In this document: one piece after another, positions 45,765 through 54,863 of the stretch
How the letters are laid out: each line of letters begins with the position of its first letter
How positions within the stretch are numbered: position 1 is the first letter of the stretch
Assembly (NCBI GenBank): GCA_030695565.1
Contig: JAUYRZ010000005.1
Span: forward strand, 32,016-96,015
Source: Archangium sp.
Lineage (GTDB): Bacteria; Myxococcota; Myxococcia; Myxococcales; Myxococcaceae
DNA length: 64,000 bases
Direction: 5' to 3'
The notes under the pieces: generated by a model
What the model saw: the letters and a program-made list of their open reading frames with translations, nothing else
The model's database searches: none
What the model was told of the DNA's origin: nothing
Program-made: the position numbers and the translations under genes

Positions 45765-46259
45765 ATGTTGACCGTTCGTGAACTGAAGGAGCTGACAGTA
45801 CGGCTCGACGTCGAGGCGCTCGCACGACAGCTCGGGCCTTTCGTCTTCGTGCAGCACCCGCTCTCGGCTTCGGCCAGCAAGAACGCGGGCCTCGTCACCC
45901 GCGCATTGCCCAACCCCGGTGCTCCGCCCAGGGGCGTGTTCGACTTCGAAGATCTCTGGGTCGCCACGCTGCCTCCGCTGGCAAGGCGCGACAGCTTCGT
46001 GCTCGGCCGCTCACCCGACTGCGAGTTCGTGATCGACGAGGAGTCGGTCTCCAAGCAGCACGCGCAGATCGACTGGAACGACGGCATCGCCGTGCTGCAC
46101 GATCTCAGGTCGGCCAACGGCGTGTTCGTCAATGGGCAGAAGGTGGCCATTCACAAGCTGACCGACAACGACCTGATCACCCTCGGCTCGGCCCGCATGT
46201 TCTTCATGCTGGTGGCCACGCTGCGCCGCCGCATGGGCATCACCAATTCAGATCGGTGA
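45765..46259 (+). CDS. FHA-domain protein
   Basis: 164 aa. The C-terminal two thirds is a forkhead-associated domain, which binds phosphothreonine peptides: [50 protein letters not shown]. The Arg and Ser of GRS and the His/Asn contacts are all present. No other domain. It probably reads Ser/Thr kinase activity, of which the window holds two examples. It may regulate the preceding acyltransferase or polysaccharide genes (same strand, 1-bp gap). Its 3' end overlaps the convergent YyaL gene by 12 bp. Confidence 0.88.
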   Translation: MLTVRELKELTVRLDVEALARQLGPFVFVQHPLSASASKNAGLVTRALPNPGAPPRGVFDFEDLWVATLPPLARRDSFVLGRSPDCEFVIDEESVSKQHAQIDWNDGIAVLHDLRSANGVFVNGQKVAIHKLTDNDLITLGSARMFFMLVATLRRRMGITNSDR

Positions 46260-48275
46260 GGGGCGGGTCAGGGGCGCCAGCAGCTTCTCCAACGCCTCGG
46301 GGCTCTGCACCGGCCGCTGGCAGGCGAAGTGCTGGCACAGGTAGGCGCCCGAGCCGATGCGTGCGCTCAACACTTCGCGGGTCACCTCGGGCACGGGCGC
46401 ACCCGTCACCTGACGCAGCAGCGCGACCGTGGGCAGGTAGGTGCGATCGACCACCGCCTGCAACGAGGCGATCGACTCGGCAGACCCCACCAACGTCAGC
46501 TCGGCCGCACCATCGAGCAGCGTGTCGGCGCAGAGCAGCAGGTGGCCAAAGCCCAGCGGGTTGTCGAGCAGCTCTTCCTTCATGCGCTCCAGGTACGTGG
46601 TGGCGCGCTCGAGGTGACGCGACTTGCTGGTCATCGCGGTGAGCGCCAGCTGCGCCTCGGTGAGGGTGGAGGCGCCCGACGGAAACGCGTTGTCGTGCAG
46701 CGCGTAGGTGGGCACCAGCAGGTCTTTGGTGCCCTTCGGCGCGGCCAGCCACGCCTTGCGGCCGTCATCCCAGAACCGTTCGAGCGCGGCATCGACCAGC
46801 TGCTCGGCCGCCTCCAGATACTTCGGCTCGGAGGTGGTCTGCGCCAGCGCCACCAGGCCCGCGGCGAGATCGCCGTAGTCTTCCAGCATGCCCGGGTGAC
46901 GCGCTTCACCCCGTTGCACCGAGCGGAAGAGGGTGCCGTCGGGCGCACGCATGGCTCCGAGCACGAAGTCGGCGGCGCGCGCCGCGAGCGCGGCCCACTG
47001 CGGTTTGTCGAACACCCGCGCGGCGAAGGCCAGCCCGCGGATCATCAAGCCGTTCCACCCCGCGAGGATCTTGTCGTCGAGACCCGGCGCCACGCGCTGG
47101 TGGCGTGCTTCGAAGAGCTGCTCCTTCGCGCGCTCCAAGCTCACGCGATCGGCGATCGGCGCGTTCACCGCCAGCACCGTCGTGCCGCCTTCGAAGTTTC
47201 CCGCCGCGGTGATGCCGTAGTGCGCCTTCACCAGCGCGGCGTCTTCGAGCGACAACACCGCGTCGATCTGCCTGGGCGTCCACACGAAGAAGGTGCCTTC
47301 TTCACCTTCGCTGTCGGCGTCCTGGGCGGAGAAGAAGCCGCCCCCCGGGGCGGTCATCTCGCGCTCGAGCCACTCGACCGCGCGTTCGGCCACTTCACCC
47401 CAGAGCGGGCGGGGCGCCACCTGCTGCGCCTCGGCGTAGACGTGAAGCAGCTGCGCCGTGTCGTAGAGCATCTTCTCGAAGTGGGGCACCAACCAGCGCT
47501 CGTCCACGGAGTAGCGATGGAAGCCGCCGCCCAGCTGATCGTGCACGCCGCCCAGGGCCATCTTCTCGAGCGTGAGCAGCGCGCCCATTCGGGCGTCGGC
47601 GTCGCCCGTTCGCCGCCACGCCCGCAGCAGGAAGGACAGGTTCATCGGGTTGGGGAACTTGGGCCCACTGGCTCCGAAGCCGCCGTGCGTGGGGTCGATG
47701 CGCGCGGTCATCTTCCGGGCCGCGGTCTGGAGATCGGCCTTCGTCCACGTGCCGGGCGTTCCATCGAGGCCGATCGACGCGTACTCGGTGAGGCCCTGTT
47801 CGAAGGTCTCCGCCTGTTTTTCCAGCTCGGAGCGTTCGGTCTTCCACGCCATGCCGATGCCTTCGACCAACGCGGCGAAGGAGGGCAACCCGTGGCGGGG
47901 CTCGGGCGGGAAGTAGGTGCCGCCGTAGAAGGGCTTGAGCGCGGGCGTCATGAAGATGGTCAGCGGCCAACCACCACCGCGGCCCATCAGCTGCACCACG
48001 CCCTGGTAGAGCTGGTCGACGTCGGGCCGCTCTTCGCGGTCGACCTTGATGTTGATGAACTGCTCGTTCATCACTCTTGCGATCTCGGGGTTCTCGAATG
48101 ACTCGTGCGCCATCACGTGGCACCAGTGACAGGCGGAGTAACCCACCGACAGCAGCACCGGCTTGTCCTCCCGTTGGGCCCGGGCCAGCGCCTCGGGGCC
48201 CCACGGGTACCACTCGACCGGATTGTCAGCGTGCTGGCGAAGGTAGGGCGAGGGTTCTTGGGCCAGGTGATTCAT
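46248..48275 (-). CDS. YyaL/SSP411-type thioredoxin-domain protein (DUF255)
   Basis: 675 aa. N-terminal thioredoxin-like domain with CxxC (C49 and C52 in [15 protein letters not shown]) and [16 protein letters not shown], followed by an (alpha/alpha)6-barrel-like region containing [17 protein letters not shown] and [14 protein letters not shown]. The family (human spermatogenesis-associated protein 20, B. subtilis YyaL) is widespread but lacks an agreed function; a sugar-epimerase-like or redox role has been proposed. Length and motifs are intact. Its ATG is 38 bp from the divergent helicase gene. Confidence 0.9.
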   Translation of the reverse strand: MNHLAQEPSPYLRQHADNPVEWYPWGPEALARAQREDKPVLLSVGYSACHWCHVMAHESFENPEIARVMNEQFINIKVDREERPDVDQLYQGVVQLMGRGGGWPLTIFMTPALKPFYGGTYFPPEPRHGLPSFAALVEGIGMAWKTERSELEKQAETFEQGLTEYASIGLDGTPGTWTKADLQTAARKMTARIDPTHGGFGASGPKFPNPMNLSFLLRAWRRTGDADARMGALLTLEKMALGGVHDQLGGGFHRYSVDERWLVPHFEKMLYDTAQLLHVYAEAQQVAPRPLWGEVAERAVEWLEREMTAPGGGFFSAQDADSEGEEGTFFVWTPRQIDAVLSLEDAALVKAHYGITAAGNFEGGTTVLAVNAPIADRVSLERAKEQLFEARHQRVAPGLDDKILAGWNGLMIRGLAFAARVFDKPQWAALAARAADFVLGAMRAPDGTLFRSVQRGEARHPGMLEDYGDLAAGLVALAQTTSEPKYLEAAEQLVDAALERFWDDGRKAWLAAPKGTKDLLVPTYALHDNAFPSGASTLTEAQLALTAMTSKSRHLERATTYLERMKEELLDNPLGFGHLLLCADTLLDGAAELTLVGSAESIASLQAVVDRTYLPTVALLRQVTGAPVPEVTREVLSARIGSGAYLCQHFACQRPVQSPEALEKLLAPLTRPSPI

Positions 48276-48313
48276 GAGTTCTCCACACTAACGTGGACTG
48301 ATTGAGTCCACCC

Positions 48314-50230
48314 ATGCGCCGGGACGTCGACCACTTCATCCGTTTCACGAGGCTGCTGGAGACCGAGCGGCAAGCCGAACGCTCCCGAATCGCGCAGGAG
48401 AAGCAGACGCTCCCGCTCGCCGAGCTGGAGGCGCGAGGCCTGGTGGTGCTCGATCTGGAGACCACCGAAGAGAACGTGGGCCTGGGGGGCCGGCACCTCG
48501 TCACCTTCATGCACGAGTCGAAGAAGCGGCTCACCACGAGGCTCGGCCCCGGCGACATTCTCGCCGTCTCACCTCGCAAGGCGGAGATCGAAGACCCGCC
48601 CCAGGGCACCGTGGTGTCCGGCACCCGGAACAGCGTGGTGGTCGCGTTCGATCGCAACCCGCCGGAGTGGATGCGCGAAGGCCGGCTGCGCCTCGACGTC
48701 ACCGCCAACGACGCCACCTTCGATCGCGCGAAGAAGGGCCTCGCGCAGTGGCAAGCGATGGACAGCGGGCAGAAACGCGATCGCCGCGAGATCCTGCTGG
48801 GCAACTCGCCTCCGCGCTTCGACAAGCCGCCCGCCTTCACCCCGCACCGGAGCCTCAACCCCGAGCAGCACGAAGCGGTCTCCCTCGCGCTCTCGGCCCG
48901 CGACGTGGCGCTGGTGCACGGGCCTCCCGGCACCGGCAAGTCGACCGTGCTCTCCGAGCTCGCCTCGCAGTGGGGCGCGCAGGGAAAACGAATTCTGTGC
49001 ACCGCCGCCAGCAACGCCGCGGTCGATCACCTGCTCGAGCTCTGTCTCGACGCGGGTCTGCGCTCGGTGCGCGTGGGGCACCCGGCGCGCGTGTTGCCAC
49101 ACCTGCAGGAGCACACCCTCGATCTGCTGGTGGAAGCACACCCGGATCGCCAACTCGCCCGCGAGCTCTTCGAAGACGCGTTCGATCTGCTCGGCTACGC
49201 GCGCAAACAGCGCAGCCGGGGCCGCAGCCGCGAACGGTTCGGCAACGCGCGCGAGGCCAGCGCCGAGGCGTACAAGATGATGGATGACGCCCGCGTGCTC
49301 GAGCGCAAGGCCACCCGCTCCATCCTCGATGGCGCGCAGGTGGTGTGCGCCACGCTCTCGATGCTCGAGGGCTCGCTGCTGCGCAACGAGCAGTTCGACG
49401 TCGCGCTCTTCGACGAAGCGACCCAGGCCATCGAGCCGCTCTCGTTGCTGGCGTTCTTGAAAGCGCCGCTGGTGGTGATGGCCGGAGATCCCAAACAGCT
49501 CGCGCCCACCATCATCTCGATGGATGCCGCGAAGCAGGGCCTGGGCGTCTCGTTGTTCGAGCGGCTGCTCGAGGACTCCGGCGACGAGGTCAAGTGCATG
49601 CTCAAGGAGCAGTACCGCATGCACGAGACCATCATGCGGTTCCCCAGCGACGAGACCTACGGAGGCCAGCTGCGCGCGCACCCTTCGGTCGCCACCCGCA
49701 CGCTCGCCGAGGTGTTGCGGCCCGAGAGCACCGTCGACGCGCCGCCGCTGCTGTTCCTCGACACCGCCGGCAAGGGCTTCGACGAGAGCAAGGCGCCGCA
49801 GACCGAGTCACTGCGCAACGAAGGTGAAGCCGAGCTGGTGGTGGCGCGCGTGCGGGAGCTCTTCGCCGCGGGCCTCAACCCCCGCGAGCTGGGCGTGATC
49901 ACCCCGTACCGCGCGCAGGCCCTCTGGTTGCGGGAGCAGCTGATCGATCTCAGCGAGCTCGAGGTCGACACGGTCGATGCGTTTCAGGGCCGCGAGAAAG
50001 ACGTCATCATCGTCAGCCTGGTGCGCAGTAACGCAGAGCAGCAACTGGGTTTCCTGGAGGATCTGCGGCGCCTCAACGTGGCCATCACCCGGCCGCGGCG
50101 GCACCTGTTCGTGGTGGGCGACTCCGCCACGCTCTCCAGCCACCCCTTCTTCGCGCGGTGGATCGAGTTCACCCAGGCCGTGGGCGGCTATCGCTCCGCG
50201 TGGGAGTGGTCTTCGGCGCCGCCTGCCTGA
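48314..50230 (+). CDS. IGHMBP2/Upf1-like superfamily 1B helicase
   Basis: 638 aa from ATG 48314 (TTG 48302 possible). An N-terminal beta-barrel-like region (about 1-180) precedes the ATPase: motif I HGPPGTGKST, motif Ib CTAASNAAVDHL, motif II LFDEATQAIE (DEAT), motif III VMAGDPKQLAP, motif IV LLKEQYRMH-type (MLKEQYRMHETI), motif V VDTVDAFQGREKD and motif VI VAITRPRRHLFV. This order fits Upf1-family 5'-3' RNA/DNA helicases of the IGHMBP2 type. Role in the cell unknown. Confidence 0.9.
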   Translation: MRRDVDHFIRFTRLLETERQAERSRIAQEKQTLPLAELEARGLVVLDLETTEENVGLGGRHLVTFMHESKKRLTTRLGPGDILAVSPRKAEIEDPPQGTVVSGTRNSVVVAFDRNPPEWMREGRLRLDVTANDATFDRAKKGLAQWQAMDSGQKRDRREILLGNSPPRFDKPPAFTPHRSLNPEQHEAVSLALSARDVALVHGPPGTGKSTVLSELASQWGAQGKRILCTAASNAAVDHLLELCLDAGLRSVRVGHPARVLPHLQEHTLDLLVEAHPDRQLARELFEDAFDLLGYARKQRSRGRSRERFGNAREASAEAYKMMDDARVLERKATRSILDGAQVVCATLSMLEGSLLRNEQFDVALFDEATQAIEPLSLLAFLKAPLVVMAGDPKQLAPTIISMDAAKQGLGVSLFERLLEDSGDEVKCMLKEQYRMHETIMRFPSDETYGGQLRAHPSVATRTLAEVLRPESTVDAPPLLFLDTAGKGFDESKAPQTESLRNEGEAELVVARVRELFAAGLNPRELGVITPYRAQALWLREQLIDLSELEVDTVDAFQGREKDVIIVSLVRSNAEQQLGFLEDLRRLNVAITRPRRHLFVVGDSATLSSHPFFARWIEFTQAVGGYRSAWEWSSAPPA

Positions 50231-50342
50231 CCTCTTTGCAGAGTCGGATTTCATCGCTGAAAAACGTCATGTGGGTCTGGTGGCACGCGAGCGCGAATCT
50301 CACGGGTTGGCCGCGGCACGGGGCCTGCTTTGAGGAGGCGTC

Positions 50343-50495
50343 ATGTCGCAATCGAAGTCGCCTCAAGTCACCAAAGAACTCGACGTCTGGGTCGTGAGGG
50401 TGGAGCGCACGGGCGGCAAGTTCCAGGAGTACCGCTGTGCGACCGAGGCCCAGGCCCGTCAGCTCGAGGTGGAGCTCAGCAAACAACCGGCCTGA
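50343..50495 (+). CDS. Small protein with strong ribosome binding site
   Basis: 50 aa, below normal ORF cut-offs. ATG 50343 is preceded by TGAGGAGGCGTC, one of the best Shine-Dalgarno matches in the window. The sequence has a basic start (SQSKSPQVTKEL), a beta-like core (VWVVRVERTGGKFQEYRCAT) and a helical end (EAQARQLEVELSKQ), consistent with a tiny beta-beta-alpha fold. It ends 1 bp before the stop of the convergent nuclease gene. Function unknown. Confidence 0.55.
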   Translation: MSQSKSPQVTKELDVWVVRVERTGGKFQEYRCATEAQARQLEVELSKQPA

Positions 50496-50978
50496 TCACT
50501 TGCTGCAGGGGATGTCGGTACACGCGCCCCACATGCCTGTTCGGTCGGTCCTGGCTTCGGCCTCGTAGGTGGCGAACTCCTCCTGCCGCGCCTGCCCACC
50601 GGGCGAGACGTAGAGGAAACAGGCGAGACCCTGCTTCGCCAACTCGGCGTTCAATTCCACTCCGTCGACCGTCACGTACGCCAGGGTGCGGCCGAACCGA
50701 TCGGTGCAGCTGCCTTCGTCGTACGCGAGGTTGATGGTCTTGCCCGCCACGCGCGAGACGGTGAACGCCTTGGCCTGCTCGCCGTAGCAGTCGTTCTTGC
50801 CCTGCGTGGTCTCCGGCGTGTCGACCAGCAGCAGGCGAACGCGCGTGCCATCGAGCAGCGCGAGGGTGTCTCCGTCGATCACGAAGTCCACCTGCGCCGT
50901 CGAAGGGCCACACGTGCTCTCGGGAGCGGGTGCTGAACACCCCGAGAGCACCATCACCACGAGCGCCGCCTGTTTCAC
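50496..50978 (-). CDS. Staphylococcal-nuclease-like (TNase) lipoprotein
   Basis: 160 aa, GTG start that overlaps the lamin-tail gene stop. Lipobox VLSGCSAP gives an envelope-anchored lipoprotein. SNase domain: FVIDGDTLALLDG (metal Asp), RVRLLLVDTPETTQG (catalytic Arg, Asp, Glu), GRTLAYVTVDG preceded by DRFGR (second Arg). All catalytic residues are present. It would degrade DNA or RNA outside the inner membrane. Last gene of the four-gene operon that starts with the helix-hairpin-helix/barrel protein. Confidence 0.88.
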   Translation of the reverse strand: MKQAALVVMVLSGCSAPAPESTCGPSTAQVDFVIDGDTLALLDGTRVRLLLVDTPETTQGKNDCYGEQAKAFTVSRVAGKTINLAYDEGSCTDRFGRTLAYVTVDGVELNAELAKQGLACFLYVSPGGQARQEEFATYEAEARTDRTGMWGACTDIPCSK

Positions 50979-53743
50979 GGGCAGGCGACGTTGGCCACGC
51001 CGGGCGTGCCGCGATTACCGCTGGTGCCGTACACGGTGCCCGTGGGCGTCAGGCAGTGGTTGGTGTCGTTGTCGGCCGGCGTGAGGAAGTTCGGGTTCAC
51101 CTGCTCCGAGACCCCCGCAGCGCCGCCTGCAGTGGTCACCACGTCAGCCGTGCCGCCGTCGGGGTTGAAGAGCGTCACCACGGTGGTCGAGGTGAGCGCG
51201 CTGCTGGTGGTGGCCACCAGGGGGGGCAGGTTGCCGTTCATCGCCGTGTTGTTGTTGCGGCCGATGAGGAAGTACTGGTTCGGCGTCGCCGGCAGGCAGT
51301 TGACCGAGGTGACGATCAGCGGGGGCGTGGTGGAGCCCAGGCCGAAGCGGTACCGCACCCCGTTCAAGTCGAACGCGCTCTTGGCGAGGAACTCGAAGTA
51401 CTCGCCGTTGGCCGCACCCACCGCGCCGGGGTCCGACATCCACTCGGTGATCAGCAGGTCTCCGTCGGGGGGCGGCCGCGCGGGCCGGTTCATGCTGGTG
51501 CTGGTGTCGAAGCAGCTCCCGGGCGCCACGCACGCGTCGTTCACCGTGCCGGGAGAGCCGAAGTCGCCGCCACCATCTGCGTGCCACTTGTTGGGCGCGA
51601 GACAGAAGTTGCCCGGGCTGTCGTTGGCGATGGGGTCGAGCAGGGTGGGGTCGAGCGACCACGACCTGCCGCCGACGGAGGGGCCGAGCGCGATCTCGTC
51701 GATGCCTGCGTCGCCGCGCGACAAGCCGATGCGCTGGTTGACGCCGTTGGCGAACGAAGGGCCCGAGTACACGATGCGCGGCGGGGGCAGGTCTCCGTTC
51801 ACGAAGGAGTCCGAAGAGCGCGCCAGCAGCACGTACTCGCCGGGCTGCACCGAAAGGCAGGCGCCGCTGGTCAGCCGCGCGCTGCTGGTGCTGGTGTAGA
51901 CGGTCAGATCGTTCAGGTCGACCGGCGCACGCGCCAGCACCTCGAACCACTCCGTGGTGGTGTCCGTGCCCGTGGGGTCGGCCATCACCTCGGTGATGAT
52001 CACGTCGCCCGCGTTGGGCGAGGTGATGGCCCGCATGCCGCCGTCTTCGATGCAGGTACCGGTGGTCGCCTCGGGAATGCAGACGGGGTTCTCAGCCCCG
52101 GGCGTGCCTGCATTTCGACCGAAGTACAGGGCGCCCGGAGGGGTGTCGCAGTAGTTGGCCTCGATGGCGAAAGCAGCCGTGGGCGTCTGCACGCCGTCGA
52201 GCATGCGGCTGCGCGCCGACTTCGCGGGCGTGTTGTAGGTGAACTCGGCCAGAATCAGACTGCCGCAACGCACGCCCACCACGCCGCTGCTGTTGGCCAG
52301 CGCGCCCAGGCCGGTGCCGTAGGCGTAGTTGATCCAGGCGGGGTTGGTGCCGCTGCGCACGTCACCCATCACGAAGTAGCCGTTCGCGGTCACCGAACCA
52401 CCGGTGATCGAGTGCGTCACCTCGCTCGTGCCGTCGACGTTGCGTTTGTAGAGCGTCAGGCCCGTCAGGTCGGTGTCGGTGCGCTTGGTGTTGAAGAGCT
52501 CGATCCACTCGTTGCCGGTGTCGGTGCTGTCGGGGTCGAGCATCACCTCGGTGATCACCAGGTCGCCGGCTGCCCGGCCGCTGCAATCGATGACGTTGCC
52601 ACACGAGGGGTTCGCCACGCCCGGGCTGCCGAAGTCGCCGCCCGCGTCGGGCACCCAGCGCTCCGGAGCGCGGCAGAAGTTCGCCGGGTCGTCGTTGCTG
52701 ATGGGGTCCTGCTTGGTGGGGTCGAGCTGCCACGCCTTGCCCGAGGTCGCTGCCAGCAGCGAGACCGAGTCGATGGTGCCCGCGTCGCCGCGCACCAGCT
52801 GCAGCTGCTGGCTGGTGTCGGCCAGCGAGAGCGCGCCGTAGACGTACTTCGGGGTGGGCAACCCGCCGTTGACGAAGGCTTCGCCCGAGCGGGCCAGCAG
52901 CACGTATTCGCCGCTCTGCACGCGCAGGCAGGTCTGGCTGGTGACCCGCGTCGAGCTGGTCGAGGTGCGAATGGTCATGTCGTTCAGGTCGACGTTGGCG
53001 CGCGCGTAGAGCTCGATCCACTCGCCGCTGGTGTCCGAGACGGCCGAGGGGCTGGTCATCACCTCGTTGATGACCAGGTCACCTTCGCTGGGGAAGGTCA
53101 TCGCCCGCACGGTGCCGTTGTCGACGCAGGTGCCCGAGGTCGCTTCGGCCTGGCACACCGGGTTGGCGACGCCGGGCGTGCCGGCGTTGTTGCCGAAGTA
53201 GACGCTGCCTGCCGGGGTGTCGCAGTAGTTCGCTTCGATCGCAGCGACCGCGCTGGTGGGCTCGCTGACCCCGTTGAGCATGCGGCTGCGCTGCGGCTTG
53301 GCGGCCGAGTTGTAGGTGAACTCGGCCAGCGTGGTCATGCCGCAGCGAATGCCCACCACGCCGCGCGCGTTGCCCATCGACCCCAGCGCATCGCCATAGG
53401 CGTAGTTGATCCACGACGGGTTCGGCCCGGAGCGGATGTCGCCTGCCACGAAGTACCCCCGGGCCGGAGCGGTGCCAGCGCGGATCGCGTGGGTCTTGGC
53501 GCCCGAGCCATCGGTGTCGCGCACGTAGAGCGTCAGGCCCTTGAGATCGAGCGGCGTGCCCAGGGTGTTGAAGAGCTCGACCCACTCGCCACCGGTGTCG
53601 GTGCCTTCGGGGTCGATCATCACCTCGGAGATCACCAGATCGCCCGCCACCCGGCCCAGACAGGCATCAGGCGCCGGCGGCGGAGGACAGGACATCAGCA
53701 GGGCCGCGGCAGCGGCGATCGAAACGGAAACTCGGTTCATCAT
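50975..53743 (-). CDS. Lipoprotein with five lamin-tail domains
   Basis: 922 aa. Lipobox LLMSCPPP, then five lamin-tail (LTD) beta-sandwich domains, each opening with GDL(V/L)I(S/N/T)E.M and spaced by about 155-200 residues. Domains 1 and 3 are of one type (shared DIRSG/DVRSG, WINYAYG, LAEFTYN, RSRMLDGV), domains 2 and 4 of another (TSTSS.R, GEYVLLARS, FVNG.LP), and domain 5 is a diverged copy of the second type. Cys pairs recur between domains (NYCDTP, NFC..P). LTDs are often linked to secreted nucleases in bacteria and may bind DNA or tether enzymes. The start overlaps the upstream nuclease gene (ATGA). Confidence 0.85.
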   Translation of the reverse strand: MMNRVSVSIAAAAALLMSCPPPPAPDACLGRVAGDLVISEVMIDPEGTDTGGEWVELFNTLGTPLDLKGLTLYVRDTDGSGAKTHAIRAGTAPARGYFVAGDIRSGPNPSWINYAYGDALGSMGNARGVVGIRCGMTTLAEFTYNSAAKPQRSRMLNGVSEPTSAVAAIEANYCDTPAGSVYFGNNAGTPGVANPVCQAEATSGTCVDNGTVRAMTFPSEGDLVINEVMTSPSAVSDTSGEWIELYARANVDLNDMTIRTSTSSTRVTSQTCLRVQSGEYVLLARSGEAFVNGGLPTPKYVYGALSLADTSQQLQLVRGDAGTIDSVSLLAATSGKAWQLDPTKQDPISNDDPANFCRAPERWVPDAGGDFGSPGVANPSCGNVIDCSGRAAGDLVITEVMLDPDSTDTGNEWIELFNTKRTDTDLTGLTLYKRNVDGTSEVTHSITGGSVTANGYFVMGDVRSGTNPAWINYAYGTGLGALANSSGVVGVRCGSLILAEFTYNTPAKSARSRMLDGVQTPTAAFAIEANYCDTPPGALYFGRNAGTPGAENPVCIPEATTGTCIEDGGMRAITSPNAGDVIITEVMADPTGTDTTTEWFEVLARAPVDLNDLTVYTSTSSARLTSGACLSVQPGEYVLLARSSDSFVNGDLPPPRIVYSGPSFANGVNQRIGLSRGDAGIDEIALGPSVGGRSWSLDPTLLDPIANDSPGNFCLAPNKWHADGGGDFGSPGTVNDACVAPGSCFDTSTSMNRPARPPPDGDLLITEWMSDPGAVGAANGEYFEFLAKSAFDLNGVRYRFGLGSTTPPLIVTSVNCLPATPNQYFLIGRNNNTAMNGNLPPLVATTSSALTSTTVVTLFNPDGGTADVVTTAGGAAGVSEQVNPNFLTPADNDTNHCLTPTGTVYGTSGNRGTPGVANVACP

Positions 53744-54861
53744 TCTCCCTCATCCTTGTCGCTGCTCCCGGCCTTGGAGTCAGTCGACAGCATCTGCTCG
53801 AGCTCCTCGCTGGGGGCGAGGACCTGACCTGGCAACGTTACCTGCATCTGGAGCGCATCGAGGCCCCTGGAGTTGCGGTATTTCTGTACGACTCCGCGCA
53901 CCTGCACGTACTCGCCCCGCTTGAACTGGAGCCCGGTGTTGAGCAGCACGTCGCGATCCCAGAAGACGATGTCGAAGTTCTGCGTGCGGGTGCGGGCGAG
54001 CTTGACCACCGCCGGCCCGTTCTCCCGCTGAATGACCTCCTGCACGGCGCCCAGCACGGTGACCTCCTGGCCCAGGCGCTGCTCGAGCTTGAGCATGGCG
54101 TCCCAGCGGGTCAGCGCGATGTGCGACTCGGGCTTCTCGTTCTGCTCGCGTTCGAAGCGGGTGATGCCGGCCTCACGTTCTGCCCACCAGCGCAGGCGCT
54201 CGTCGTAGTCGTCGTAGTGCATCGTGCCGGGCTTCCAGATGCCGCGCTTGGCCTCGATGGCTTCTTTCTGCGCGTCGACGAACTCCCGGTGGAAACGGCG
54301 GCTGCGCCCGTACTTCACGAAGTAGGGGCTGTGGCCCGCGCGCACGCACTCGACGTTGTAGTTGACCCACTCACCGTTCTTCTTCGCGAAGATGTAGGCG
54401 AGGTAGCGGCCGTAGAAGTCGCGGATCTCGCCGGGGTGATCGCGCTCCAGCCGCACCGTCTCGATGCCCTCGAAGAAGTCGACCGCGAAGTGTTTGGCCT
54501 CTTCACCCGCAGGGGTGGCCATCTTCACCGGGCGCACCGAGTTGCCGCGCATCTTCTTCTTGTAGTCTTCCCAGCCGGCCGCGAACGCCTGGCGCTCCCA
54601 GTCTTTCTTGAAGGTCTCTTCGGTGTCGATGGCCAACAGGCGCAACGAGGCCTGCAGGCCTTTCACGCGCACCGTGTCTCCATCGATCACCGCGCCCGGG
54701 CCGTCGAAGGGGAACTCGCCCAGCTCGAGGCTGACCACCTCGAGCTTCTTGAGCAGGCTCGAGGTCTCGTTGCGCGTGAAGCGCTTCGATTGATCGGTGG
54801 TGTTGCAGCCGCTCAGCAGCGGAAGGACGATCGCGAGGAGTGCGGGTCGGAGTGAGCGCAT
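53740..54861 (-). CDS. Large SNase-like nuclease lipoprotein
   Basis: 373 aa from ATG 54861, two bases after the upstream stop. Lipobox LLSGCNTT. An SNase-like domain (about 55-190) shows AVIDGDTVRVKG, LRLLAIDTEETFKKD and RDFYGRYLAYIF, retaining Asp, Arg, Glu and the second Arg, with a longer insertion than the small nuclease downstream. A second region (about 225-345) ending in FKRGEYVQVRGVVQKYRN looks OB-fold-like and may bind nucleic acid. The acidic C-terminus (SDKDEGE) is disordered. Probably cell-surface or periplasmic. Confidence 0.82.
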   Translation of the reverse strand: MRSLRPALLAIVLPLLSGCNTTDQSKRFTRNETSSLLKKLEVVSLELGEFPFDGPGAVIDGDTVRVKGLQASLRLLAIDTEETFKKDWERQAFAAGWEDYKKKMRGNSVRPVKMATPAGEEAKHFAVDFFEGIETVRLERDHPGEIRDFYGRYLAYIFAKKNGEWVNYNVECVRAGHSPYFVKYGRSRRFHREFVDAQKEAIEAKRGIWKPGTMHYDDYDERLRWWAEREAGITRFEREQNEKPESHIALTRWDAMLKLEQRLGQEVTVLGAVQEVIQRENGPAVVKLARTRTQNFDIVFWDRDVLLNTGLQFKRGEYVQVRGVVQKYRNSRGLDALQMQVTLPGQVLAPSEELEQMLSTDSKAGSSDKDEGE

Positions 54862-54863
54862 GA

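Noticed and set aside
50930..53827. Open frame of 965 aa on the plus strand
   Set aside because: It is antisense to the lamin-tail gene, rich in Arg/Val/His/Gly without domains; a high-GC shadow frame.
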